A stretch of DNA of 64,000 nt, from positions 61,054,532 through 61,118,531 of the forward strand of contig NC_057861.1 in NCBI RefSeq assembly GCF_019393635.1. Reading direction: 5' to 3'. Origin of the DNA: Dromiciops gliroides (taxonomy: Eukaryota > Chordata > Mammalia > Microbiotheria > Microbiotheriidae). Positions 34,550 to 45,205 of the stretch are shown here, in pieces. The translations under genes and the position numbers were made by a program. Below the pieces are notes generated by a model. It ran no database searches. It saw only the letters and a program-made list of their open reading frames with translations, and was not told where the DNA came from. The number at the start of each line of letters is the position of its first letter. The first letter of the stretch is position 1.

Positions 34550-37079
34550 TTAAGTTGAAATTATCCAGTTTTTTAATTAATTAATCAATCAATTAGCAAA
34601 TTAATTTGCAATTTTCCCCAAGTTACATGTAAGAAAATTTTCACCTCGATTTTTACAACTTTGTATTTCTAATTCTCTTCCTCCCTCCCTCCTCATCCCC
34701 CTTTAAGAACTCAAACAATTCTATATAAGTTATACATGTGCAGTCATGTAAAATATTTCCACATTAGTCAGGTTGTAAAAGAAATCAGGCAAAAAAAAAC
34801 TTTAGAAAGAGGGACTAACAAAAAAATTATATTTCAATCTGTATTTAGATACCATCAGTTCTTTCTATGTAGATGGATTGAATTTTTCATAAGTCCTTCT
34901 AATAGCATCCTGCTCATCATTTCTTACAGCCCAATAGTGTTCCATTCTAATCTCATCCCACAATTTGTTCAGCCATTCCCCAGTTGATGGGCATCACCCC
35001 AATTTTGAAATCAACTTTCTTTTTAATCTCTTTTGGGATACCAACCTAGTAGTGGCATTGCTAGGTCAAAGAGTATGAGTGGTTTTATAGCCCTTTAGCC
35101 ATAGTTCCAAATTGCTCTACAAAATGTTTGAATCAGTTTACAACTTTACCAAGAGTGTATTAATGTCTCATTTCCCCGATATCCCCCACAACATTTGTAA
35201 TTTTCCTTTGATGTCTTATTATCCAATCTGGTAGGTATGAGGTAGAACCCAGAATTGTTTTGACTGAATCTCTCCAATGAATAGTGAGTTAGAGCATTTT
35301 TTTTTAATATGGCTATAGGTGGCTTTGATTATTTCATCTGAAAACTTCATGTTTTTGATCATCTATCAATTGGGGAATGGCTCTGATTTTAACAAATATG
35401 ACTCAGTTCTCTATGTTTTTGAGAACTGATGCCTATCAGACAAACTTCCTTCAGATTTTTTTCACAGTTACTATTGCTAACTGTATAACCCTCCATCGTA
35501 TTTCCTCTCCTTGCTATTTACGCAATTTTCTATCTTCTTTCACCCTATACATCCTCAAAAGTGTTTTTCTTCTGACTGCCCCCTCACCCAATCTGCCCTC
35601 CTTTTCTTCACGCCTCCTTATCCCCTCTTATCCCCTTCCCCTCCAACTTTCCCACAGGGCAACATATTCTACCATACCAAATTGAGTGTGTATGATATTC
35701 CCTTTTTGAGCCAATTCTGATGAGAGTAAGGCTCACTCACACCCCTGCACCTCCTCCATCTTCCCCTCCACTCTATAAGTTTTTTCTTGATTCTTTTATT
35801 TGAGATATTTTACCCCATTCCACCTTTCCCCCTCCCTTTCTCCCAGTGAATTCCTCATATCCCTTAATTTAATTTTTTAAAAGATATCATCATGGGACAG
35901 TTAGATGGCACAGTGGACAAAGCACCCACCCTGGACCCAGGAGGACCTGAGCCCAAATTCAGCCTTAGACACCCAACACTAACAATCTGTGACTCTGGGA
36001 AAGCCCCCCAACCCTGACTGCCCCCCCAAAATAATTTTTGAAATGAAATACTTTAAAGATATCATCACTTCATATTCAACTCACACCTGTACCCTCTAAG
36101 TATATTCTGTTCAGCTGCCCTAATAATGAGAAAGTTCTTATGAGTTAGAAGTATCATCTTCCCATATAGGAATGTAAACAGTTTAACCTTTTAGTATCCC
36201 TCATGATTTCTTTTTCCTGTTTACCTTTTTATGCTTCTCTAGGGTCTTGTATATGAAAGTAAATTTTCTATTCAGTTCAAGTCTTTTCATCAAGAATGTC
36301 TGAAAGTCCTCTCTTTCATTGAATTTCCATTTCTTCCCCTAAAAGATTATACTCATTTTTCCTGGGTAGGTGATTTTTGGTGGTAATCCCAGTTCCTTTG
36401 CTCTCTGGAATATCATATTCCATGCCCTCTGGTCCTTTAATGTAGAAGCTGCTAGATCTTGTGTTATTCTGACTGACAGTGGCTTCACAGTACTTGAATT
36501 TTTTCTTTCTGGATGCTTACAATATTTTCTCCTTGACCTGGGAACTCTGGAATTTGGCTATAATATTCCTGGGAGTTTTCATTTTGGGATTTATTTCAGG
36601 AGGTGATGGGTGGATTCTTTCAATTTCTATTTTACCTTCTGCTTCTAGAATATCAGGGCAATTTTTCCTGGAAGATGATTTCCTGTAAGATGATGTCTGA
36701 GAGCTTTCTTTGATCATGGTTTTTAGGTAATCCAATAATTTTCAAATTATCTCTCCTGGATCTATTTTCTAGGTCAGTTGTTTTTCCAAGGAGATATTTC
36801 ACATTGCCTTCTATTTTTTCATTCTTTTGGTTTTGCTTCATTGTGTCTTGATTTCTCATAAAGTCATTAACTTCCATTTGCTAAATCCCAATTTTTAAGC
36901 AATTATTTACTTCAGAGAGCTTTTGTACCTCTTTTACCATTTGGCCAATTTGGCTTTTCAAGCTGTGGCCTTTTTTCCATGACTTTCCTGCATCTCTCTC
37001 ATTTCTCTTTCCATTTTTCCCTCAACCTCTCTTATTTTATTTTCAAAGTCCTTTTTTAGTGCTTCCATTGCCTGAGACC
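34550..37079 (-). mobile_element. Half-L1-like element: L1 lacking most of ORF2, minus strand
   Basis: Read on the minus strand, it has a decayed ORF1 (about 37,079-36,200, with ENRSRRDNLKIIGL and ERIHPSPPEINPK motifs). The purine-rich inter-ORF spacer follows (about 36,050-35,480). It then jumps from the first ORF2 codons ('atagtaactgtga', near 35,470) straight to the ORF2 C-terminus and 3' UTR (about 35,400-34,550). Endonuclease and reverse transcriptase are absent. ORF1-only L1 derivatives (HAL1) are known in mammals; whether this belongs to that family is inference. The 5' end is cut off at the junction with the inverted OR-flank fragment. A SINE is nested at 35,893-36,054. Confidence 0.62.
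35893..36054 (+). mobile_element. Diverged SINE nested in the half-L1-like element
   Basis: A decayed SINE (GGGACAGTTAGATGGCACAG head) with a perfect 13-bp duplication AAAGATATCATCA at 35880-35892 and 36055-36067. Confidence 0.88.
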
Positions 37080-38556
37080 CATTTCACTCTTCATTATTTT
37101 TTTTGCAAGTCTATCTATGTTTTTCTAAGGTCATGAAGCTCACCATTTCTTATAGCACAGTAGAATTCCATCACAATCATATACCACAACTTGTTCAGAC
37201 ACTCCCAAATTGACAGGGATCCCCATAATTTCCAGTTCTTTGTCACCACAGAGAGATTTTAGAAAAGTATCAGCATATAAAGTAAATCCACATAACTCAC
37301 AAGCATTCCTAAAGATCACACAAACAAAACCCAGTATAAAGAGATATCAAGAGATACTCCATTTAAAATAACTCTAAACAGCATAAAATATGTGAGAGTT
37401 TACCTGTCAAAAAACCCCAAGAACTAAATAAACAAAATTAATTTTAGAAATTTTTTTATACAAATAAAATCTGATGTAAAATGTTTAATGAATGTATGCT
37501 GTCTGGCTAACCTACTAGAAAGAGCTCAGTATGTGCTTTTCATAGTTAACATAAAATTTGTCATGAGTCATATAGGGAGAATTCTCATTTAGATCTAGAT
37601 TTGACTAGATGAGTTTTAGGGTCCCTTTCAATTCTGAGATTCAGTACTTCTGGAATTTTCAGAAATATTTGTTTTCTAGAAATTTTGTCTTTTGTTCAGA
37701 TTGTTCCTGACTTTTCTGGTTAATATAACAAACATAACAGGTAACTTTTCCTTGTTTGAAATTGTTAGCTTTACCCCAAAATGTTAGGTGAAGACCAGAC
37801 TCCATTCTCTCTAGACTTACCTTCCTAGATTGAACAGTCCCATTTTGACCTAGGTCTATCTTTCATCCATGATATTGTTAACCTGAGCCAAGGGTTCCCC
37901 TCCCCCCCGTCCCCACCAAATCCACGTGCATCATAGGAAAGGAATGCAAAACATAGGGTCAGCTGGAACAGATTTTAGAATGTAGAATATCTGAGTTTTG
38001 ATGGATTTTAGAACAAGGGTAGAACTGGAAGGAGTTATTGGTTGGAGTTCCCAAAATCCTTTTCAAGGTGAATGGAGTAAATACTGAGAGATGTGCCCTT
38101 TCATATATTCAGCCCTAGGCTATCTCAGGGGAGCCTTAGCAAGACAGGCTCACCCAGTACTGGAAGATCAATCCCATCCTCTAGTAGTTATGGTAGCTAT
38201 AACATAAGAAAACACATAAGCCCCTAAGATCTCCCCACATACAAGAACAAAATCCATTTAAAAATGATATGTGACATTGTAGTAGACAGTCACCTCACTA
38301 CGAGTCAGCATTGATATGGCAGACAAAATAATCTAAAGCAAATTTAGCCTGCATTAAAGGAGCCATGGCTTCCAGTAAGAAGGAGGTGCTCTCGTTGTCC
38401 TTGAACACAGTCATACCTCATCTGAAATTTTTTGTTTAGTTCTGTGTACCACAATTTAGAAAGGACACTGATAATCTGGAGAAGATGCACGGGAGAGTAC
38501 CCAGGATGATGAAGGGCCTTTGAAGATCATCTGAAGGAATTAGAGTATCAGGGCAG
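37080..38556 (-). repeat. Inverted partial copy of the OR-unit 5' flank
   Basis: Reverse-complemented, it aligns with about 10,305-11,722 of unit 1. It has the same L3/CR1 piece ('cttcaaaggcccttcatcatcctgggtactctccc'), the same 'cagaaaagtcaggaacaatctgaac'-type section and the twin-primed L1 (37,080-37,480). It has no OR coding sequence. One edge joins the half-L1-like element within L1 sequence; the other is at a SINE next to an L1 5' fragment. Presence of the twin-primed L1 places it with units 1 and 3. Confidence 0.75.
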
Positions 38557-38693
38557 CTAGGTGGCACAGTAGACAGAGCACTGGCCCTGGAGTCAGGAGT
38601 ACCTGAGTTCAAATCTGGCCTCAGACACTTAACACTTACTAGCTGTGTGACCCTGAGCAAGTCACTTAACCCCAATTGCCTCACTTTAAAAAA
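38551..38693 (+). mobile_element. Marsupial SINE at the edge of the inverted copy
   Basis: It runs from AGGGCAGCTAGGTGGCACAG to CCCAATTGCCTCAC plus an A-tail. GGAATTAGAG occurs on both sides (near 38,537 and 38,695). Beyond the right copy the sequence goes directly into an L1 fragment instead of the expected flank. Confidence 0.85.
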
Positions 38694-38703
38694 AAGGAAT
38701 TAG

Positions 38704-39869
38704 AGGACCGATGATTCTCAAATTGTCTCTCCCCGATCTGTTTTCCAGATCAGTTGTCTTTCCAATGAGGTATTTCACATTTTCTTCTATTTTTTCATTT
38801 TTTTTATTCTGCTTGACTGATTCTTGGTGTCTCATGGATTCCTTTTCTTCCAACTGTCCCACTTTAATTTTTAAGGCATTGTTTTCTTCAGTGAGATTAT
38901 GTACCTTTTTTTCCGTTTGGCTAAGTGAATTTTTTAAGGTATTGTTTTCTTCAGTGAGATTATGCAGCTTTTTTTCCATTTGGCCAAATGAATTTTTTAA
39001 GGCTTTGTTTTCTTCAGCTTCCTTTTCTAAGCTGCTGATTCTTTTTTCATAGTTTTTTTGTTTTGCTTTCATTTCTCTCCCCATTTTTTCTTCTACCTCT
39101 TGCAATTGATTTTTAAAATCCTTTTTGAGCTCTTCCAGGAAGGCTTTTTGTTCTTGCGACCAATTCACCTTCCCTTGTGAGGCTTCAGATGTAGACAATT
39201 TGAGGCTATTGTCCTCATCTGAGTTTGTGTTGGCTTCTTCCCTATTGATACAGAAGCTCTCAATGGAGAGGGCTCTTTTTTGCTTCTTACTCATTATTGC
39301 AGCTTATTTATTTATTCTTTAAGTTGAGGTCTGCTCTGGGGGCACCAGGGTCCCTGTTTTGGGCTTCTTGTGCAGGTGTATAGGTGCTGTGTGACCGGGT
39401 TTTTACTCTGAGGCCTTTATGGTGTGTGGAGATGCCCCGCCCTGCACTTCCTGTATGATTGTGCTCGGCCAGCCAGGCGCCAGACCCCTGCGTCTGATCC
39501 CGCCGTTCGTGGCCCTCTCGGCCAGTGCAGGTAAGTTTTTCCACTGTCCTTCTTGGCCACCAGATTTTTGAACCAGGTTCCGGGAGCCTCAGTTGTTCGG
39601 CTGTGGCCCGCAGCTCCTGCTGATTTGCCCCGACCCCCTCGGCGCTGGGTTGCTGCCCTGCGCTGGGCCTCCCTTTTGCCCGAGTCAGACGGACCTTTTC
39701 CTGAAGTCTTCTAAATTATCTCTGGTTGGAGGACTGTGTCTCTCTGTCTCTTTGCAGGTTCTGTAGTTTCAGAATTCGTCCAGAGGCTTGATTTAATGTT
39801 CGTTTTGAGGGAACAGAAGGAGAGCTCAGGCAGCTTGCTGCTTCCTCTCCGCCATCTTGGCTCCGCCCC
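38704..39869 (-). mobile_element. L1 5' half (5' UTR plus ORF1 N-terminus), minus strand
   Basis: It starts at 39,869 with GGGGCGGAGCCAAGATGGCGG and is nearly identical to the full-length L1 at 1962 through the 5' UTR. ORF1 opens at 39,294 (MSKKQKRALSIESFCINREE) and stays open to the element's end near 38,704 (ENRSGRDNLRIIG). The C-terminal half of ORF1 and all of ORF2 are absent. The coiled coil has three 21-residue repeats, against four in the full-length copy. Confidence 0.9.
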
Positions 39870-40918
39870 TGTCTATTATCATTCTTATAGTCATGACTAT
39901 CAATGGAGGCAGGAGGTTGCTGTAAGAAGTGCTCCATAACCATAGTCTGGGAGCAGTGGGGGATTCAGTTATTTTATTATCCCTTATCAATTTGGAATCA
40001 CATATTCAGGCAGATTGGAGGCATAGAGAGTAGAACTCTAGACTTGGAGTCAGGAAGATGTATCCTAATCCAGACACTAGCTTTGTGACTCTGGGCTTAA
40101 GTGCTTTCAGCCTCAGTTTCTGAGACTAACTTATAGAATACTTAATGTCAATAATAAAAAATAACTAGTATGTTATGGCACTTTAAGGTCAGGAAAACAC
40201 TTTATACATAGTATTTCATTTAATCCTTGCAACAATTCTGGAGGGGCTTACAAAGGAAGAATCTGAGGCAGAAACAGGTTAAATTAATCACCTAGAGTCA
40301 TCCTCATTTTAGAACAGATTTAAACTCTGCACTTTCTGTCTCTAGGTTCAGTACACTATCCACTGAACCCAAGTTCTCATTCAGAAACTGGGGGACTCAA
40401 TGCCTTTCAACAAATGTTTCCTGTACAGCTGCTATAAGCAGAGCCCTGTATTTAACATCAAAGAAATTCAGAAATTTTAAATAAAAATGTAGTTCAGATA
40501 TGTTGGGAAGTTATACCAACACACAAATAACATTTTTTAAGAGCCATGGAAGTAATATTGCTTTGGTAGGTTTCAGGAAGAAACATTTGATACAATATCT
40601 AATAAAATTTTCATAAAGAAGATGGTGAAATGCAGACTAAGTGATATGCACATGGATTTACTAACTGCATGATGTTAAGATTCCATGAGTAGTCATTATG
40701 GTAGTTACCATGTATATTAATTAATATTAACATAGCATGTTTTATTAATATATCAATTTATTTAATACTCAAAATATTCTGTGAGGCAAGTACTATTTTT
40801 ATCCTCTTTTGAGAGATGAAGAAATTGAGGCACAAGAGATTAAAAATACAAATGTAGTAAGAGTCTGAAACATGATTGAACTCAGCTGTCCCTGACTATC
40901 TTCCATGCTCTATTTACT
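39870..40918. other. Non-duplicated spacer with MIR relics
   Basis: No gene is seen. About 40,015-40,140 is a MIR ('gagtagaactctagacttggagtcaggaag...cctcagtttctgag'). About 40,175-40,390 and 40,700-40,860 are further MIR/MIR3-like pieces. I saw no copy of this stretch elsewhere in the window. Confidence 0.55.
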
Positions 40919-40919
40919 G

Positions 40920-41995
40920 CATCTTCTTGTTGTTGATGGTTCTATGGATGACAGAAAATCTCCAATACATTGTCCAGGCCTTTGTGCTGGCCTTATGCCA
41001 TTTAACATTTTTTGTCAATGATTTGAAGATGAATGATTAGCAGATGACACACAAAGCTCCCAAAGATAACTAACACATTGGATGAAAACAAACAGAATTC
41101 AAAGTGATTTTGACAATTTAGAACCTTGGGTTGACTCTTCTAAGATTAAATTTAATGAGGATAAATGTAAAGTCTTTTATTTAGATATAAGATTTCAATT
41201 TACCAAGAACAAGATGGGAGAATTTTAGATAGATAGCAGATGGACTGAGAAAAAGACCTTATGGTCTCAGTGGACTACAAGCTCAATAACACTGAGGAAC
41301 ATGATGTGGTAAAAGTCAAGACTAATGCCACATTGGGCTACATTAAGAGAGAGGCATAAATTGCAACATTAAGCATGTGGCCATCTCTCTGTACTCTGCC
41401 TTCACCTGAAGCCATCAGGAATACTTTGTTCATTCTAGGCACCAAAGTTCCAGAAAAAAATTGACAAGTTAGAGAGCATGTAGTGAAGAGCAAGAAAATG
41501 GTGAAAGTCTTTGGATCACATTGGGACTGACAGATGGAACTGGGAACTTTTTGTGTGTGGAATGGAAGACTCAATTGGGGAATAATGGCTATTTTCAAGT
41601 ATTTGAATGGTTATCATATGGAAGTGGGGTTAAACTTGCCCTGTTTGGCCCCAGAGGGAAGGATAACAGGCCACCAGGGGCAAAGGGTAGAAGTTGCAAA
41701 GAGGAAAATTGAGTCTTGATGTTAGGAAATATTTCCATACAATTAAAACTGTCCCAAAATAGAATCAGTGGCCATCCCAAGGTAAACTGTCCATGAGAAA
41801 GATTCAAGCATAGAAGGAAAGAACACTTCTTGGGTATGTTTGGAGTTTTTTGGAGTAACTGTGTCAGGAGGTCCGAAAGGTTACTGCCTTTCCTGTGCCA
41901 TCTTGGCTCTGCCCCCTTGGGTATGTTATATAACTTTTCAGTTATAGGATGGTCTTTAAGTCCCATTCCAACTCCAAAATTATGTGATTATCTGA
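40920..41995 (+). mobile_element. L3/CR1 LINE 3' portion, plus strand
   Basis: It contains diagnostic L3/CR1 3' sequence: 'ttaatgaggataaatgtaaagtc', 'ttttcaagtatttgaatggttatcatatggaa', 'tttggccccagagggaaggataacaggccaccaggggcaaagggtagaagttgcaaagagg', and an end reading 'ggtctttaagtcccattccaactccaaaattatgtgatt'. The frame is degenerate. A 75-bp L1 fragment is inserted near its end (41,841-41,915). Confidence 0.72.
41841..41915 (-). mobile_element. 75-bp L1 5'-end-only insertion with perfect target duplication
   Basis: On the minus strand it begins GGGGCAGAGCCAAGATGGC, an L1 5' end, and ends 75 bp later. A perfect 12-bp duplication CTTGGGTATGTT lies at 41829-41840 and 41916-41927. No A-tail is present. 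The host L3 sequence reads through when the insert is ignored. Confidence 0.85.
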
Positions 41996-42029
41996 CATTG
42001 AGTGGATGCAATCAGCAATAGAGATAGCA

Positions 42030-42956
42030 TAGAGGGAGATTGTTGTAATTCATCCTTCCTTCTTGAAGAGAACCAATGACATTAGGAGGATGATGTCTTG
42101 ACTTGAAAGTGAAATGGATTTAAGTGAGGCAAAGCTGTGCAAAGTCATCACCTTCACTCTCTCCTCCAGAATCATCAGAATCCACTAACAAGACATAGGT
42201 CAAGATGACTGTTGATGGCTCAGGATGCAGCAGAGGACCTTATACTTTTCAAGATAATGTCTTTACCACCTCAGTTTTAAGAGAGGGAAAAGTAATGAGT
42301 CTAAGCACAGAAACTTGGGCAGAATGCCCACAATGAGTTGAAGAGCCAGAAGGAGGAACAGGAGCCAGGGAAGGAAACAGAAAAGGATCATTCAGAGATG
42401 TAAGAGAACCAATAGAGCTGTGCCAAAAAGCAGAGAGTAAAAAAGGAAGACATGATCAAAAATGAAGACTGAGTAAGTAGTACAAAAGTTCAGATTTGGT
42501 GATTTGGAGAGAAGTATTTCAGTAGAGCTGTGAACATAAAAGTTAGATTGTATGGGCATGGAGAGTTAGAAAATGGGAGGTAAGGAAGTGGACACTTTTT
42601 TAAAGAAAAAGATAATAGGACAGGAAGAGGTTTCTACTGGGTAGTGGAAAATTGAGCATGTTTGTATGCAGAGATTAAGTATACAGTAGATAAGGAAAGA
42701 GTAAAGATGCAAAAGGAGAGTGAGTGGGATGGGAAAATAAAAAGCTCAAGCAGAAATCCAGTGAGTGGAAGCATGCCCTTACTATTATACCATACCTGTG
42801 TAATGTGATCTGTTTTAAGAACTCATCTAATTCTTCTTTTTGAACAATCAGTCCTCAGTTCATATAATGACAAAACTGCTCTTATTTATGCATCCAGTGA
42901 TGTTTATCCCAATGCTTTCCATTTTTCTTCTTGATTCCGGCACCTGAATTTCCTTA
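42030..42956. other. OR unit 3 3' edge with dispersed repeat
   Basis: The section 42,040-42,480 is the paralogue of the dispersed repeat at 20,335-20,760 and shows where the duplicated unit begins. The rest aligns with 20,990-21,360. No gene is seen. Confidence 0.5.
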
Positions 42957-42967
42957 CTAGAGTATTT

Positions 42968-43110
42968 TTTTGGTGAGGCAATTGGGGTTAAGTGACTTGC
43001 CCAGGATCACACAGCTAGTAAGTTTTGATTAAGTGTATGAGGTCAGATTTGAACTCAGGTCCTCCTGACTCCAGGGCTGGTGCTCTATCCACTGTGCCAC
43101 CTAGCTGCCC
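42968..43110 (-). mobile_element. Marsupial SINE, minus strand, unit 3-specific
   Basis: It runs from GGTGAGGCAATTGGGGTTAAG to CCACCTAGCTGCCC. The 11-bp duplication CTAGAGTATTT lies at 42957-42967 and 43111-43121. Unit 2 has the empty site at 21,360. Confidence 0.92.
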
Positions 43111-43399
43111 CTAGAGTATTTCTTAATATACAATAATACCCCATGCCACATTTTAAATATACTGCTCATTTTTAAAAGGCCATACATTTTCAGCACCATA
43201 TTATAGTCATGGATTTTACCCTACCAAGTATCATGGAAACCTCTGAGGTCAAATTTGCTTCTTTGCATTAATATGTTTCATTTATTATGTATGTTGGCCA
43301 TACCTGTGCATTTCTGAACTGACATCTGAGGAAATGAGTCATTCTTTATTGAGTAAGATTGAACTTTTGAGTGTTTTATTTGCTATTCCCATTTTGTGG

Positions 43400-44573
43400 T
43401 GTGATGTTTAAAATTTAAAGTGTGGTGGTCACCTATTTCTGTCCCAAATGCAGGGAGAATTAGCTGGGGTTTCTAATATATTTGTTACATAGAAATTAGA
43501 GTCTACTGTACCAGTTTTGGACATTAAGCATTTATTAAAGTATATTAGATATTAGTAAAGAGAGAACACATGCTTCTGAAAGATAGGAAAGCCTAGATAG
43601 GATCTAAGGGAGAGAGAAGAGAAAAATCAGCCTTCATCTATGAGCCTCAGGCCAAAAAGAAGAAGTTCCTGTGCCTCTGAGAGCAGAAGCTCCCTGTGGT
43701 CCCTACACACTACTCCAAACTAATTGGCTGGTAGCATTCAAGTCCATTAATTGACATGACTTTGTGATAAAATAATGGCACTTGGCAGATGCCCAGGAAC
43801 CCCCACCTGAAGTTTAATTTGGAATTGATTGAATTGGGTGAGACTGAGAGACTAAGTACCTACTTGTGATGATTAAATCGGGGCCACACCTGACTGGTCC
43901 TGAGTAGGGTGTTGTTCTCAGAAGTTGAACCTAGTTAAGATTGATTAAATTGATATCACAGGTGGTCAACCCTGAGGAGAGTGTTCTCAGAGGCTATGAA
44001 CTGCAATATCAACAGGAGACCACTCTCAACCAATCAACGAAGAACATCCCATTTCTGGGAGGAGGACAGGAAGTAGGAAGTGGGGGGGGGCTGGTGGACT
44101 GGTGGACTGGTGGATTGGTGGACTGGTGGACTGGTGGACTGGTGGACTGGTGGACTGAAGCACTGGAGCACTGAAGCTGGCTCTTTTGGTTCCAGACATC
44201 GGCTTGGTGGCAGAATTTCACGTAGACTGTTAGGAAAGGAAAGGTTTCTGTCTCTCTGGCTATACCGAATAGATCTAAGCTTTAATAAATCCTTAAAAAC
44301 CTAAACTCTTGCTAAATTTATCAGTAATTTTAGCCAGCTTTCCCCCAAGACTGGGGGGTGGGGCAGATTAGAACCCACATTTTGGTTTTTAAACAACACA
44401 ACTTGAAGGCAGTCCATGAATAGAACATACTGAGGTCAAAGTTCAGATCCTCTGGTGGGAACAAGGCTTTTTGAGGTAACTTCCTGATGACCTTAAAAAA
44501 GGTCAGCCAGGATCTCTCAGCAGAGGGGGGCCCTGGAAGTCCCCAAACCCCTATTATTAGTAATTTTCTCACA
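43400..44573 (+). mobile_element. Solo LTR of an endogenous retrovirus (fossil)
   Basis: A 1,174-bp element starts TGTGATG and ends TCTCACA, so TGTGA/TCACA form the terminal inverted repeat. It is flanked by a 4-bp duplication GTGG (43396-43399 and 44574-44577). Unit 2 has the uninterrupted site (near 21,635). An AATAAA signal lies near 44,285. No internal retroviral sequence is present, so it is a solo LTR. It inserted after units 2 and 3 separated. Orientation follows the AATAAA. The class is not certain; a 4-bp duplication fits class I. Confidence 0.72.
44091..44154 (+). repeat. 8-bp minisatellite (CTGGTGGA)8 inside the solo LTR
   Basis: There are eight tandem copies of CTGGTGGA, one with C changed to T. 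A run of nine or ten G precedes it. The array is short and nearly perfect, so it may vary in length between individuals. Confidence 0.95.
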
Positions 44574-44577
44574 GTGG

Positions 44578-45024
44578 GAACCTTTTTCATGTCTTCATGG
44601 ATATATATTGCCATGCCCTTTCCTTTCCTTTTGTTTTTCCTACATAGCCTCTGAATGTAATATTAGTAACAATAAGAAGCCCTTACAAGAAGGTCAATTT
44701 TTACTCAGCCTAATGAAGAGTTTTCCCAGATTTAAAGCAGCCAATCAAATAGTGGTAATGGCAATTATTGGGTAAGATATTCCCCGTAACTGAAAGAGTT
44801 CAAACAAAAGGTATATGACCACTTCTGGGGGGTACATTTTAGATCTAGAGAAAATTATTTTATTATTAAAGAAGCTAAAGTAGAAGCTCTCCAAAGTCTT
44901 TTCCATAATTTTGGAATTCATAAGAGAAAGAGAGAGCCAAATATGAGTCAGTTCATATCAAGCATTTATTAAATGCCTTCATCGTACCAGGAATTGAGTT
45001 AGGTTCTTTGCATACAATATCAAA
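44578..45024. other. OR unit 3 3' flank, no recognised feature
   Basis: Aligns with 21,640-22,080 in unit 2. No gene is seen. Confidence 0.5.
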
Positions 45025-45038
45025 TATGAGACATTCTC

Positions 45039-45191
45039 TTTTTGTTTGTTTTGTTTTTGTTTTTTTGTGAGACAGTGGAGGTTAAGTGACTTGCCCAGGG
45101 TCACACAGCTAGTAACTGTCAAGTGTTTTGAACTCAGGTCATCCTGAACCCAGGGCCGGTGCTTTATCCACTGTGCTACCCAGCTTCCCCC
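45039..45191 (-). mobile_element. Marsupial SINE, minus strand, unit 3-specific
   Basis: A SINE with the tail GTGAGACAGTGGAGGTTAAG and a short gap in the middle. A perfect 14-bp duplication TATGAGACATTCTC lies at 45025-45038 and 45192-45205. Unit 2 is empty at 22,090. Confidence 0.92.
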
Positions 45192-45205
45192 TATGAGACA
45201 TTCTC

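Noticed and set aside
38686-39294. 202-codon open frame as a host coiled-coil gene
   Set aside because: It is the N-terminal part of L1 ORF1, with an L1 5' UTR directly upstream.
41521-41966. Overlapping open frames on both strands (up to 123 codons)
   Set aside because: They lie in an L3/CR1 relic and span a 75-bp L1 insertion, so they are chance frames.
43941-44304. Open frames with GGLVDWWT repeats
   Set aside because: They are translations of the CTGGTGGA minisatellite inside a solo LTR, with no conservation.
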